A DNA stretch of 33,495 bases. Source: Sphingobium estronivorans (GTDB taxonomy: Bacteria > Pseudomonadota > Alphaproteobacteria > Sphingomonadales > Sphingomonadaceae). The translations under genes were made by a program, and so were the position numbers. Shown piece by piece: positions 8,053 through 15,650 of this stretch. Numbering within the stretch: the stretch's first letter is position 1; each line of letters begins with the position of its first letter. The stretch spans positions 1-33,495 of the forward strand of contig NZ_LFCT01000036.1 in assembly GCF_008692605.1 (NCBI RefSeq), written 5' to 3'. The notes beneath the pieces were generated by a model. It saw only the letters and a list, made by a program, of their open reading frames with translations, was not told where the DNA came from and made no database searches.

Positions 8053-9255
8053 ATGACAGCCCTCGATACCGTGAGCATTCCCCAGATTCCGACCGCACAA
8101 GAGTTGGTCGACCGCGCTATTGCCATGATTCCCCGCCTGCGTGAAACCATGCGTGAACATGACCGGCTGGGCCGTATTTCGGACGAGGCTATTGCCATGC
8201 TCCGCGATGCAGGATTTTTCCGCATTCTTCAGCCCAAGGCATTCGGTGGCTATGAAATGCACCCAAGCGTTTTTCTGCGCGTCCTGCATCAGGTGGCGCG
8301 CGGTGCTCCTGCTGCCGGCTGGGTATTGATGGTGATCGGCGTTCACAATTGGGAAGTCGCGCTGCTGGGCGAACGCGTGGCGAACGAGTTGTGGGGCGTC
8401 GACCCTGACATCCGGGTTTCATCCTCCTATGTCCCCTTTGGCGACGCGAAAAAGGTCGATGGCGGATATGAGCTATCCGGTCGCTGGAAATTTTCCAGCG
8501 GCTGCGACCATTGCGATTGGGCATTCCTCGGCGGATGGGTCGACTTGCCGGAGGGTGAGCGCGAATATCGCGTATTCCTGGTTTCACGACAGGATTATGC
8601 CATCGACGACAAAAGTTGGAACACCTTTGGTCTTCAGGGAACAGGCAGCAAGGATCTGCTGCTGGAAAAGGCATTTGTGCCCGACCACCGCACCCATGCG
8701 ATGCGGGATTCGCTCAACTGCGACAATGTCGGCCTCAAGGATTTCACAGCCTCCTCATACAAATATCCGTTCGGCACGCTGTTCTCCTTCGGGGTGGTCT
8801 CTGCCATCATCGGCATGGCGATGGGCGCGCGCGACGTGTATCTGGAAGGTGTGCGGGGCAAGCGAGCCTCCTTCACCGGCGCCGAACTGGCGCAGGATGG
8901 CTTCGTCGTGCAGACGCTGGCAGCCGTCGATGCCGATATCCAGGCCTGCCTTGCCTTGCTTGATCGCATGACAGGGGAGATCGACGCCGATATCGACGCC
9001 AATATTGTGACGCCGGTCGAAAGGCGGGCGCAATATATGGCCTATTGCGCCGAAATGGGGGGCAGCGCGGTCGATGCGGTTGTGCGGCTGTTCCGTCGCT
9101 CCGGCGCGCGGGCCATCGCCCTTAACGGCGACCTGCAGCAATATGTCCGCGATATTCTGGCCGGTGGCAATCACATCACCATGGATGCGGTGCATATGGG
9201 CGCGAATGCGGGCGCCGTGACCCTGGGCGCGCCGAATCAGGTCGCGATCCTCTGA
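8053..9255 (+). CDS. Flavin-dependent monooxygenase, oxygenase component (HsaA/acyl-CoA-dehydrogenase fold)
   Basis: This 400-residue protein has the acyl-CoA-dehydrogenase-like fold used by reduced-flavin hydroxylases such as HsaA and by DszC-like enzymes. The N-terminal helical part (DEAIAMLRDAGFFRILQPKAFGGYE) is followed by VARGAPAAGWVLMV. The beta domain holds GGYELSGRWKFSSGCDHCDWAFLGG, here written for its position at about residues 136-160, then GLQGTGSKDLLLE. The C-terminal helical domain ends in GGNHITMDAVHMGANAG. The enzyme is expected to ortho-hydroxylate a phenol to a catechol using FMNH2 or FADH2 from a separate reductase. No HsaB/HpaC-type reductase gene is in the window. AAAGGAAA precedes the ATG. 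It lies between the hydrolase and the dioxygenase, the right company for making a catechol. Confidence 0.83.
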   Translation: MTALDTVSIPQIPTAQELVDRAIAMIPRLRETMREHDRLGRISDEAIAMLRDAGFFRILQPKAFGGYEMHPSVFLRVLHQVARGAPAAGWVLMVIGVHNWEVALLGERVANELWGVDPDIRVSSSYVPFGDAKKVDGGYELSGRWKFSSGCDHCDWAFLGGWVDLPEGEREYRVFLVSRQDYAIDDKSWNTFGLQGTGSKDLLLEKAFVPDHRTHAMRDSLNCDNVGLKDFTASSYKYPFGTLFSFGVVSAIIGMAMGARDVYLEGVRGKRASFTGAELAQDGFVVQTLAAVDADIQACLALLDRMTGEIDADIDANIVTPVERRAQYMAYCAEMGGSAVDAVVRLFRRSGARAIALNGDLQQYVRDILAGGNHITMDAVHMGANAGAVTLGAPNQVAIL

Positions 9256-9277
9256 ACCGGGAACAGGAGCGCAAAGC

Positions 9278-9577
9278 ATGGTAAAGCCATTGACCGAGCC
9301 ACGGGCATTCCACATCAACCAGATGCTGCAATCCATCCCGCATGATCCGACGGTGGCCGGCGGAATAATGACCGATCCGGAAGCGGTTTACGATCGCTTT
9401 GGATTGAGCGAGGCCGAACGCGCACCGTTCCGGTCCGGCGACGCGGCGGCGATCCGGGCGCTCGGCATCCATCCGCATCTGCTGATGCCCTGGACGCTGC
9501 TGACAAACGAGCGGGTAAGGGGTTTTCTTGCCATCGATCCCGCGCATTTCGCCAGGCTGCCTGGCAAGGGAAACTGA
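9278..9577 (+). CDS. LigA-like small subunit of class III extradiol dioxygenase
   Basis: This 99-residue protein resembles the LigA-type alpha subunit of protocatechuate 4,5-dioxygenase and the CarBa-type small subunit. It shows the characteristic DPEAVYDRFGLSEAERAPF segment and a helix around AIRALGIHPHLLMPW. Small subunits of this type cap the active site of the LigB-type catalytic subunit. AGGAGCG precedes the ATG. The stop lies three bases before the ATG of the LigB-like gene, so the two are translationally coupled as in known two-subunit enzymes. The size is closer to CarBa-like subunits than to full LigA. Substrate specificity cannot be read from the sequence. Confidence 0.78.
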   Translation: MVKPLTEPRAFHINQMLQSIPHDPTVAGGIMTDPEAVYDRFGLSEAERAPFRSGDAAAIRALGIHPHLLMPWTLLTNERVRGFLAIDPAHFARLPGKGN

Positions 9578-9580
9578 CTT

Positions 9581-10393
9581 ATGGGCAAGATTGTCGGTGG
9601 CTTTGCCACATCGCATGTGCTGTTTTCGCGCGCTGGCCACGAAGTGCAGGCGGATGCGGTTTTCGCGGGCATGGAGGAAATCGGGCGCCGCATCGACGCC
9701 CTTTCGCCTGACATCGTTGTGATTGTCAGCAACGATCACATGATCAATTTCAACACGCAGTTCCAGGCGCCGTTCGTCGTTGGCATCGGTGCGAGCTATA
9801 CGGCGTTCGGAGACCTTGGCATCCCGAACGACTATAGCATTCCGGGTGAAGCGGATTTCGCCCAGGGCTTCGTCGATCACGCCAGTGCGTGCGATTATGA
9901 TATGGGCGTCGTCCGTGCTGTGCGCTTCGATCACGGGATGGCGATCCCAGCTCTGTTCGCCAGTCCGCAGGGCGTGCGCCCCGTCGTCCCACTCTATACC
10001 AATGTCGACATGCGCCCGGTGCCGTCCGCGAAACGCTGCTATCGGCTGGGACAGGTGCTGGCGGACTATATTGAAAAGCACCGTCCGGCCGATGAACGTG
10101 TCGTGGTTCTGGGCGCTGGCGGCATGTCCCATTGGGTGGGTGTCGAACGGCAGGGCGACGTGAACGAAGAATTTGACCGCTGGCTCCTCGAACGGTTCGA
10201 GGCGGGCGATGCCGACGCGCTGACCGGCCTTTCCATTCAGGACATAGAAGCCCGATCCGGCAATGGCGGGGTCGAACTCATCAACTGGATCATCATGCTC
10301 GGCGCCCTTGGCGGCGCGAAAGCGAAAACCCTCTATTATGAGCCGATGGAAAGCTGGTGGACCGGCATGGGCGGCATAGCGATCGAGGCTTGA
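9581..10393 (+). CDS. LigB-type catalytic subunit of class III extradiol dioxygenase
   Basis: This 270-residue protein belongs to the LigB superfamily of non-haem Fe(II) ring-opening dioxygenases. Positions equivalent to LigB metal and catalytic residues are present: His12 (FATSHV), His53 (SNDHM), His118 (RFDHGM), His184 (GGMSHW) and Glu232 (GNGGVELINW). The enzyme should cleave a catechol next to its hydroxyls. Class III enzymes of this size include CarBb (2'-aminobiphenyl-2,3-diol) as well as protocatechuate and gallate dioxygenases. The downstream type of hydrolase encoded at 7168 suggests a 3-substituted catechol such as a biaryl diol rather than protocatechuate. AAGGGAAA inside the upstream gene serves as ribosome site. 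It is the last gene of the operon and ends 3 bp before the convergent LysR gene. Confidence 0.87.
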   Translation: MGKIVGGFATSHVLFSRAGHEVQADAVFAGMEEIGRRIDALSPDIVVIVSNDHMINFNTQFQAPFVVGIGASYTAFGDLGIPNDYSIPGEADFAQGFVDHASACDYDMGVVRAVRFDHGMAIPALFASPQGVRPVVPLYTNVDMRPVPSAKRCYRLGQVLADYIEKHRPADERVVVLGAGGMSHWVGVERQGDVNEEFDRWLLERFEAGDADALTGLSIQDIEARSGNGGVELINWIIMLGALGGAKAKTLYYEPMESWWTGMGGIAIEA

Positions 10394-10396
10394 GGA

Positions 10397-11356
10397 TCAG
10401 GAGTCGCCATTCTGCCGGATCGCCTTTCGCACAGCGTCCCGGAACCAGCTATGCGCCGGTTTACGCGATTGCGATTTGGCCCAGACCATCGCCAGCTTGA
10501 TGGGTTCGAACTCGACTGGCGGCTCCAACACCTTGATCGGCAGGACCTTCGCATAAATATTGGCGATGGTTTCTGGAATGACGGCGATGTTCCGCGTCGC
10601 CGCGACGATCATCGGCAGCAGGGTGAATTCCTGCAAGAAAAGCTGGTTCTTCTGATGGAGCCCAAGTCTTTGCATGGTTTCGATCTCGACGCTCGCGTGA
10701 ATTTCGCGACGCAGATAGAAGGATGCATGCTGTTTCGACAAATAGGTCGCCATGTCGATCCGATCGTCAATATCGGGGTCGTCCTGCGCGGCGATGCAGA
10801 CCAGCCGGTCGTGCAGCAGGATTTCGTGGTCGAAGGGGGAGTCAGGTTCCTGGAATGGCATGTTGAGCCATTCGGCGATCTGATCGGGGGCTATGATGAG
10901 GTCGATGACGCCCTGCTGGATGTCGAGTGACGTGCGGGGGCCGCCGATCACGATCTGGATTGAAATTCCCGGCGCATGCTCGGCCAGATAGGGCAAGAGG
11001 CCGGGTGCGATCAGCGCCGTGATATAGTCCGCGGAGGCGATCCGGAACATCCGCTTTTCGGTCGCTGGATCGAATTCAGGTATGCCGATCAGATGTTCGG
11101 CCGATGCCATCAGGGCCTCAAGCGGTGCGACCAGATTTTCGGCCCGCTCCGTCAACACCATTTCGCGGCCGCGCATGACCAGCAATTCGTCGCTGAACAG
11201 CTCGCGCAGTTTGCGCAGCGAAGCGCTGATGGCGGATTGGGTGAGGTTGAGATCCTCAGCGGTCCGCGAGACGCTTCGGGTCTTGAGCAACTGGCGAAGC
11301 ACCGGCAGGAGGTTGAGATTGACCAGCCGTAGCATCTTGGAATTGTCCATCGGCAT
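10397..11356 (-). CDS. LysR-family transcriptional regulator (NodD/PcpR-like)
   Basis: This regulator of about 319 residues has an N-terminal winged helix-turn-helix (LLPVLRQLLKTRSVSRTAEDL, here about residues 13-33, then NLTQSAISASLRKLRELF). A PBP2-like effector-binding domain follows from about residue 90 (FRIASADYITALIAPGLLPYL). The start region MPMDNSKMLRLVNLNLL is typical of the NodD/PcpR/LinR group that senses aromatic inducers. GGGGAAGAG lies right before the ATG at 11356; an ATG two codons later and one at 11401 are alternatives. The gene is tail to tail with the LigB-like gene (3-bp gap) and 91 bp downstream of the maleylpyruvate isomerase gene. It could control the ring-cleavage operon, the receptor/sulfatase operon, or both. 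No terminator separates it from LigB. Confidence 0.88.
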   Translation of the reverse strand: MPMDNSKMLRLVNLNLLPVLRQLLKTRSVSRTAEDLNLTQSAISASLRKLRELFSDELLVMRGREMVLTERAENLVAPLEALMASAEHLIGIPEFDPATEKRMFRIASADYITALIAPGLLPYLAEHAPGISIQIVIGGPRTSLDIQQGVIDLIIAPDQIAEWLNMPFQEPDSPFDHEILLHDRLVCIAAQDDPDIDDRIDMATYLSKQHASFYLRREIHASVEIETMQRLGLHQKNQLFLQEFTLLPMIVAATRNIAVIPETIANIYAKVLPIKVLEPPVEFEPIKLAMVWAKSQSRKPAHSWFRDAVRKAIRQNGDS

Positions 11357-11447
11357 CTCTTCCCCCACCGCCCGGCCATCGCCGTCGCATCCAAGGGACA
11401 TAAAGGCGGTGCGACATGGGCGTCAATGACCCGCGCCGCTCCGATGC

Positions 11448-12095
11448 CTAGGGCTGGAAATCGGGCTGCTTGTCTGGCGCAGTATCGGCGAAGGCCGGTA
11501 GCGACAGGCAATGCGTCTCGATCTGTGCGAGATTATCCCAGACAATGTCCACGCCGAACCGTCGGGCATTGGCCATTTGCGGGATCAGGCAGATGTCGGC
11601 TATGGTAGGCCGATCACCAAAGCAGAACCGATCCCGATCGCGCGGCAGCATAGCGGCGCAGGCGGCCAGACCATCCCGGTTGGTATCCAGCGCCCAGCTG
11701 GCTGATGCTTCGGCGCTTCCCGTGAGTGCCCGAATGCGGTTCAGCACGCCGATATTCTGGAGCGGGTGGATCTCACAGGCAATCGCCAGCGAAAAAGCCC
11801 TGATGCGCGCCCGTTCGGCCGGGCTGTCGCCTAGCAACGACGCGCCCGGCCGGGTTTCATCCAGATATTCGATGATCGCCAGGGACTGGGTCAGCAGCAG
11901 ATCGTCGATTTCCAGCGCTGGCACCAGCCCTTGTGGATTAAGCTGCAAATAGGCTTCCTGCCGCTGCTCACCTTCGCGCAACCTGTAGCTGCGTTGCGAA
12001 TAGTCGAGCCCCTTGAGCGCCAGCGCGATACGGACGCGCCAGGATGCACTGGAACGGAAAAAGCCGTGCAGCCTGACATTTTCATTGGAAGTCAT
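11448..12095 (-). CDS. Maleylpyruvate isomerase, zeta-class glutathione transferase
   Basis: This 215-residue glutathione S-transferase resembles maleylacetoacetate/maleylpyruvate isomerases, which turn maleylpyruvate into fumarylpyruvate using glutathione as cofactor. The glutathione site reads SSASWRVRIAL (15-25). The zeta-class hallmark is SSCSxRVRIAL, so the Cys is replaced by Ala, and Ser15/Ser16 remain. The thioredoxin-fold part continues with NPQGLVPALEIDD and TQSLAIIEYLDE. The helical domain contains FGDRPTIADICLIPQ. The ATG at 12095 was chosen because GGGGAG precedes it and it starts five bases after the stop of the upstream fumarylpyruvate hydrolase gene. In this operon the role in the gentisate pathway is clear, although tyrosine-pathway maleylacetoacetate isomerase activity cannot be ruled out. 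Confidence 0.87.
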   Translation of the reverse strand: MTSNENVRLHGFFRSSASWRVRIALALKGLDYSQRSYRLREGEQRQEAYLQLNPQGLVPALEIDDLLLTQSLAIIEYLDETRPGASLLGDSPAERARIRAFSLAIACEIHPLQNIGVLNRIRALTGSAEASASWALDTNRDGLAACAAMLPRDRDRFCFGDRPTIADICLIPQMANARRFGVDIVWDNLAQIETHCLSLPAFADTAPDKQPDFQP

Positions 12096-12100
12096 GGCGC

Positions 12101-12790
12101 TCACTCCCCAACGGTGATTGTCAGCGATGACAGACCCTCGATGCTGCAAGTCATGACATCGCCCGGCACGACCGGCCCTACGCCGGCGGGGGTCCCGGTG
12201 AATATCAGGTCGCCCGGTTGCAGGGTATAAAGTGTCGAAAGAAATTCGATCAGCCGGTCGAGCGGGTTGATGAGGTCGGCCAGATTGCCCTGCTGTTTCA
12301 CTTCACCGTTCACGGTCAGCCGGATTTCGCCCTTGGTCGCGTCTCCAAGTGAAGCGGCGGCGGGATGCAGGAGGCCAAGCGGTGAGGATTCCTCGAAATT
12401 CTTGCCTGCATCCCAGGGGCGGCCCTTGCCTCGTGCCTCCATCTGCAGGTCGCGCCGGGTCATGTCGAGCCCGACCGCATAGCCCCAGACATGGGAGAGC
12501 GCATCCGTGCGTGCGATATCCCGTCCTGCCTTGCCGATGGCGGCGACCAGTTCGACCTCATAGTGAAAATTCGCCGTGCCTTGGGGATAGGCGATCGTCG
12601 CCCCGTCGCCAACGATGGTCTCGGCAAATTTCGTGAAGAAGAAGGGTGCTTCCGGATCGGCCTTGAAGCCCATTTCCTTGGCATGATCCTCATAATTGCG
12701 CCCGATGCAGAATATGCGACGCACCGGGAAAGCCTCCCCGGTCGATGTCGGCACAAGCGTGGGTGACTGCGGTTCGAAAACAAGGGTCAT
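12101..12790 (-). CDS. Fumarylpyruvate hydrolase, FAH family
   Basis: This 229-residue fumarylacetoacetate-hydrolase-family enzyme would split fumarylpyruvate into fumarate and pyruvate, the last step of the gentisate pathway. Visible motifs are IFCIGRNYEDHAKEMG (27-42), FFFTKFAETIV, metal-binding Glu78 and Glu80 in FHYEVELVAAIG, Asp109 in GYAVGLDMTRRDLQ, Lys130 and LIFTGTPAGVGPV. Length fits the single-domain FAH enzymes such as NagK. Its ATG overlaps the stop of the gentisate dioxygenase gene (ATGA), and its own stop lies five bases before the isomerase start, so translation is coupled. Confidence 0.9.
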   Translation of the reverse strand: MTLVFEPQSPTLVPTSTGEAFPVRRIFCIGRNYEDHAKEMGFKADPEAPFFFTKFAETIVGDGATIAYPQGTANFHYEVELVAAIGKAGRDIARTDALSHVWGYAVGLDMTRRDLQMEARGKGRPWDAGKNFEESSPLGLLHPAAASLGDATKGEIRLTVNGEVKQQGNLADLINPLDRLIEFLSTLYTLQPGDLIFTGTPAGVGPVVPGDVMTCSIEGLSSLTITVGE

Positions 12791-13839
12791 TCACAAGACT
12801 CCCGATAAAGGCACAATTTTTCCTGCACGACACGGTCAGAATAAGCGAAGAGGACGAGCGTGTCAGTGGCTCGCCAGCGTGCCGCCTTCCAGCTAGGCAC
12901 GACGACGACATCGCGCTCTGCCAGGGCGAAGACTTCGCCATCGATTTCCACTTCTCCCCTGCCTTCCACGACCGTGAAGATGGCGCCCTCTGTCGATCGC
13001 CGCAGACGGGTTTCGAAGCCGGCCGGCAGCAGGCGGACATGGGCAGAGATTGTGGGCATGACCGCGCCGCCCGTGGCAGGGTTCAGAAATTCGAGCGCGT
13101 GGCCGATATGGGGATCCGGACGGTCGCTTTGGGCCATGGCGGCAAGCGCCGCCCGCCACTCTGCATAAGGGTAATGGAACAGGGGCTCGCGCACCGTCTC
13201 GATCCGCTGGCTGCCAGCCTGTAAGGGGCGCAGGCCACGGCCGAAACTGGCCCGATTGGTTCCGGCGGGAAAGGTTTCGGGATGGCTCGGTTGATCGAGC
13301 CGTTCGGCGAACTGGGCATCAAGCGCGCGGATCGTTGGAATGTCCAGGCCGTCGAGCCAGATGACAGGCCGGTCCGATGGATTGCCATGATCATGCCAGC
13401 GCCAGTTCGGCGTCAGGATCAGGTCATATTGCTTCATGAAGGCCTTTTCGCCGTCAACGGCGGTATAGGCGCCATCGCCTTCCATGATGAAGCGCAATGC
13501 CGATTGGCTGTGCCGATGACAGGGCGCGATTTCACCCGGCAGCACAAGTTGGAGCCCCGCATAAAGCCGCGGCGTGATCGCGCTCTGGCCTTCCAGGCCG
13601 GGATTTTCAAGGATGATGACGCGGCGTTCGGCCTGTTCGGCACTGATCAGGTCGCCAGCGCGCATCAGATATTCGCGGACGTCCGCATAGGACCAGCGAA
13701 CGGCAACAGCGTCTGTTTGGGGCGTGGGCGTCACCAGCGCGCCAAGCACTTCCCAAAGCGGGTAAAGATGGCTGGGCCGCATTTGATCGTAGAGATTTGC
13801 AAGCTGTGCGTTTTGATCATTGGCAAGAGATTCAGACAT
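12787..13839 (-). CDS. Gentisate 1,2-dioxygenase
   Basis: This 350-residue bicupin protein opens the ring of gentisate (2,5-dihydroxybenzoate) to maleylpyruvate using Fe(II) and oxygen. The N-terminal cupin carries the typical CHRHSQSALRFI (107-118), giving His108 and His110, and the third ligand in RWHDHGNP (His149). The segment YTAVDGEKAFMKQYDLILTP is at about residues 125-144. A second, degenerate cupin follows (about 250-345). The ATG at 13839 was chosen because it has GGAG eight bases upstream and overlaps the end of the hydroxylase gene by 8 bp. In-frame codons continue upstream to 13881 but would overlap that gene more. It is the third gene of the MarR-led operon. Confidence 0.92.
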   Translation of the reverse strand: MSESLANDQNAQLANLYDQMRPSHLYPLWEVLGALVTPTPQTDAVAVRWSYADVREYLMRAGDLISAEQAERRVIILENPGLEGQSAITPRLYAGLQLVLPGEIAPCHRHSQSALRFIMEGDGAYTAVDGEKAFMKQYDLILTPNWRWHDHGNPSDRPVIWLDGLDIPTIRALDAQFAERLDQPSHPETFPAGTNRASFGRGLRPLQAGSQRIETVREPLFHYPYAEWRAALAAMAQSDRPDPHIGHALEFLNPATGGAVMPTISAHVRLLPAGFETRLRRSTEGAIFTVVEGRGEVEIDGEVFALAERDVVVVPSWKAARWRATDTLVLFAYSDRVVQEKLCLYRESCE

Positions 13840-15040
13840 GCTCAAGACTCCGGGGCAAAGCGACAATGTCTTCGGCGGCATAAAGCCAGTCGAGCGTCTC
13901 GAACCAATCCTCAGGCGTCTTGGCCTGCATGATCTGGTTGCGGAGCGCCGCGTGGGCGCCCGACGGATGATAGATATGATCGCCTACCTGCCGCGACTGA
14001 AGCACGACGCGCGCTGTTCGCAACGAGCGGCGCGCCTGATACCGTTGAAACGCAGAAGGAATATCGTCAGGCGATGCCGCGCATTCGATCGCCAGGACGA
14101 CCGCATCCTCCATCGCCATGCATGCGCCTTGCGCGAGATATTGCATCGTGGGATGCGCCGCATCACCGAGCAGTGCGACGTTGGCATCGATCCAGTTCGA
14201 CACGGGTTCGCGGTCGCACAGCACCCATTTCTTCCAGTCCTTGCCAATGCGGATGATCTGCTGGGCCTTGGGGTGGACATGTTCGAAGCCCCTGAGCACC
14301 TCGTCATGATCGACCGGCACGCCCGCGACCGGTTCCGGCGCATGATTATGATAGGTGACGACAAGATTGAACGATTTCCAGCCCGACAGCGGATAATGCA
14401 CGATATGGCATTTTGGGCCCGCCCAAAGCGTCGCGGCGTTCCAGCGTAGTTCTTCGGGCATCGCCTCGATCGGAATGACGGACCGATAGGTGGTATGCCC
14501 GGACACGCGCGGTGCCCCGTCGCCGACCAGTTGCTGCCTGATCTTTGACCACAGCCCGTCCGCACCGATCAGGGCGCTACCATGCACGCGCTCGCCCGAC
14601 GCAAGGAGGGCTTCGACAGCATGGCCGTCGCGCTCATGACCGATGACCTCGCTGTTGACGCGGAGGTCGATCATCTCGTTCGCCTGGCATTCGCGCAGCA
14701 TGACGGCGTGAAGCTCGGCGCGATGAACCACCGCATAGGGATTGCCGTAACGGGCGCGAAAATCCTCCGTCAGCCAGATGGAAACGATTTCCTCAGCGCT
14801 CAGCGCGTCCATCAAGCGAAGCCGGTCCACATATACCGCCGTGCGACGAACTTCCTCACCAATGCCGAGGAAGTCGAATGCATGGAAAGCATTGGGTCCC
14901 AACTGGATACCGGCGCCGATTTCCTGAATGACCGGGGCGCGCTCAAGAACAACGGATCGGAATCCGAATTTCGCCAGTCCGAGCGCGGCGCTCAATCCGC
15001 CAATGCCACCGCCAGAAATAATGATTGGTTTACTGACCAT
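13832..15040 (-). CDS. 3-hydroxybenzoate 6-hydroxylase-like FAD monooxygenase
   Basis: This 402-residue single-component flavoprotein of the class A aromatic hydroxylases has the FAD fingerprint GGGIGGLSAALGLAKFG (10-26) ending in VVLERA, a second motif SALIGADGLWSKIRQ, and the GD motif LLGDAAHPTMQYLAQGACMA. These features resemble 3-hydroxybenzoate 6-hydroxylases (XlnD/NagX/MhbM), which form gentisate with NADH and oxygen. Salicylate hydroxylases are relatives, but the following gentisate dioxygenase, isomerase and hydrolase favour a gentisate-forming enzyme. GGAGGG lies just upstream of the ATG at 15040. A longer frame to 15088 would run into the predicted promoter and operator. The gene heads the catabolic operon and overlaps the next gene by 8 bp. 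Confidence 0.87.
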   Translation of the reverse strand: MVSKPIIISGGGIGGLSAALGLAKFGFRSVVLERAPVIQEIGAGIQLGPNAFHAFDFLGIGEEVRRTAVYVDRLRLMDALSAEEIVSIWLTEDFRARYGNPYAVVHRAELHAVMLRECQANEMIDLRVNSEVIGHERDGHAVEALLASGERVHGSALIGADGLWSKIRQQLVGDGAPRVSGHTTYRSVIPIEAMPEELRWNAATLWAGPKCHIVHYPLSGWKSFNLVVTYHNHAPEPVAGVPVDHDEVLRGFEHVHPKAQQIIRIGKDWKKWVLCDREPVSNWIDANVALLGDAAHPTMQYLAQGACMAMEDAVVLAIECAASPDDIPSAFQRYQARRSLRTARVVLQSRQVGDHIYHPSGAHAALRNQIMQAKTPEDWFETLDWLYAAEDIVALPRSLEHV

Positions 15041-15088
15041 ATTGCCCTCCGACTCAGAAAATAGCTTTTCATGAGCCACAGAGGGCAA

Positions 15089-15116
15089 ATTACATATTTA
15101 GTATGTATACAGTCAA
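15089..15116 (-). promoter_or_regulatory. Gentisate operon promoter with MarR operator in its spacer
   Basis: On the minus strand TTGACT (15116-15111) and TGTAAT (15094-15089) are separated by 16 bp, each five of six to the sigma-70 consensus. The palindrome TACATA-TTTAG-TATGTA (15091-15107, plus-strand order) fills the spacer and overlaps the -10. This is the classic layout for a repressor, most likely the MarR protein encoded immediately upstream. The -35 starts right after the marR stop codon. Confidence 0.65.
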
Positions 15117-15120
15117 TATC

Positions 15121-15570
15121 TCATTTTGCGTCTGAGGGGCTGTTGGCGAATCCTGCCACGATACGCTTTAAAAGGGACATGAGCTGGGCCTGTTCTCCGG
15201 ATGAAAGGGGCTGGAGAATGCGCTCCTGCACGCGTTCGATGTGGGGCATGCTAACCGACACCAATGCTCGTCCCGCCGGTGTGGCGACAAGCTCCTTGAT
15301 GCGTTTGTCGGCTTGACTGACCCGCCGTTCAACGAGGCGCTTTCGTTCAAGCCTTTCGATTACGCCGCCGATCGTAGCCTTGTCGAAATCGATATATTCC
15401 GCCAGTCTGGTCGCATCCATTCCCGGCCGGTCGATGATTGTGGCCAACGCGATGAGTTGCACGGCGGTGAGTTCATATTCCACCATTTCCTCGCTGAAGA
15501 TGGCGGAGGATATCTGATTGGCTCTGCGGATCAGATGACCGGGCATCTGCTTGAGGCGGCTGCTGTTCAT
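15121..15570 (-). CDS. MarR-family regulator of the gentisate operon
   Basis: This winged helix-turn-helix repressor of about 149 residues has a first helix MPGHLIRRANQISSAIFSEE, recognition region MDATRLAEYIDFDKATIGG, then VIERLERKRLVERRVSQADK forming the wing, and a C-terminal dimerisation helix. MarR proteins usually bind phenolic ligands and release palindromic DNA. The frame extends to an ATG at 15624, but that ATG would overlap the predicted -10 element. The ATG at 15570 (MNSSRLKQMPG) gives the usual family length, though neither has a clear ribosome site. The gene sits directly upstream of the 3-hydroxybenzoate/gentisate genes on the same strand, and palindromes precede both it and the operon, suggesting autoregulation plus repression of the pathway. 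Confidence 0.87.
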   Translation of the reverse strand: MNSSRLKQMPGHLIRRANQISSAIFSEEMVEYELTAVQLIALATIIDRPGMDATRLAEYIDFDKATIGGVIERLERKRLVERRVSQADKRIKELVATPAGRALVSVSMPHIERVQERILQPLSSGEQAQLMSLLKRIVAGFANSPSDAK

Positions 15571-15622
15571 GCAGAAGGGATAGGCTGCGCGGCGGTCGAT
15601 TGGCAACTTTCCCGATCGCTCC

Positions 15623-15650
15623 ATTCAAAATTAATATGCCTGCATATCAA
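15623..15650 (-). promoter_or_regulatory. Predicted marR promoter with 14-bp palindromic operator
   Basis: ATATGC-CT-GCATAT (15634-15647) is a perfect palindrome upstream of marR. On the minus strand it lies between a TTGATA -35-like hexamer (15650-15645) and TTGAAT (15628-15623), with a 16-bp spacer. The half-site ATATG(C/T) resembles that of the other operator at 15091. The -10 match is only moderate. Confidence 0.5.

Noticed and set aside
7045..8346. 433-codon minus-strand frame across the divergent region and hydrolase gene
   Set aside because: The plus-strand hydrolase has its catalytic triad and a good ribosome site; the minus frame is an uninformative shadow.
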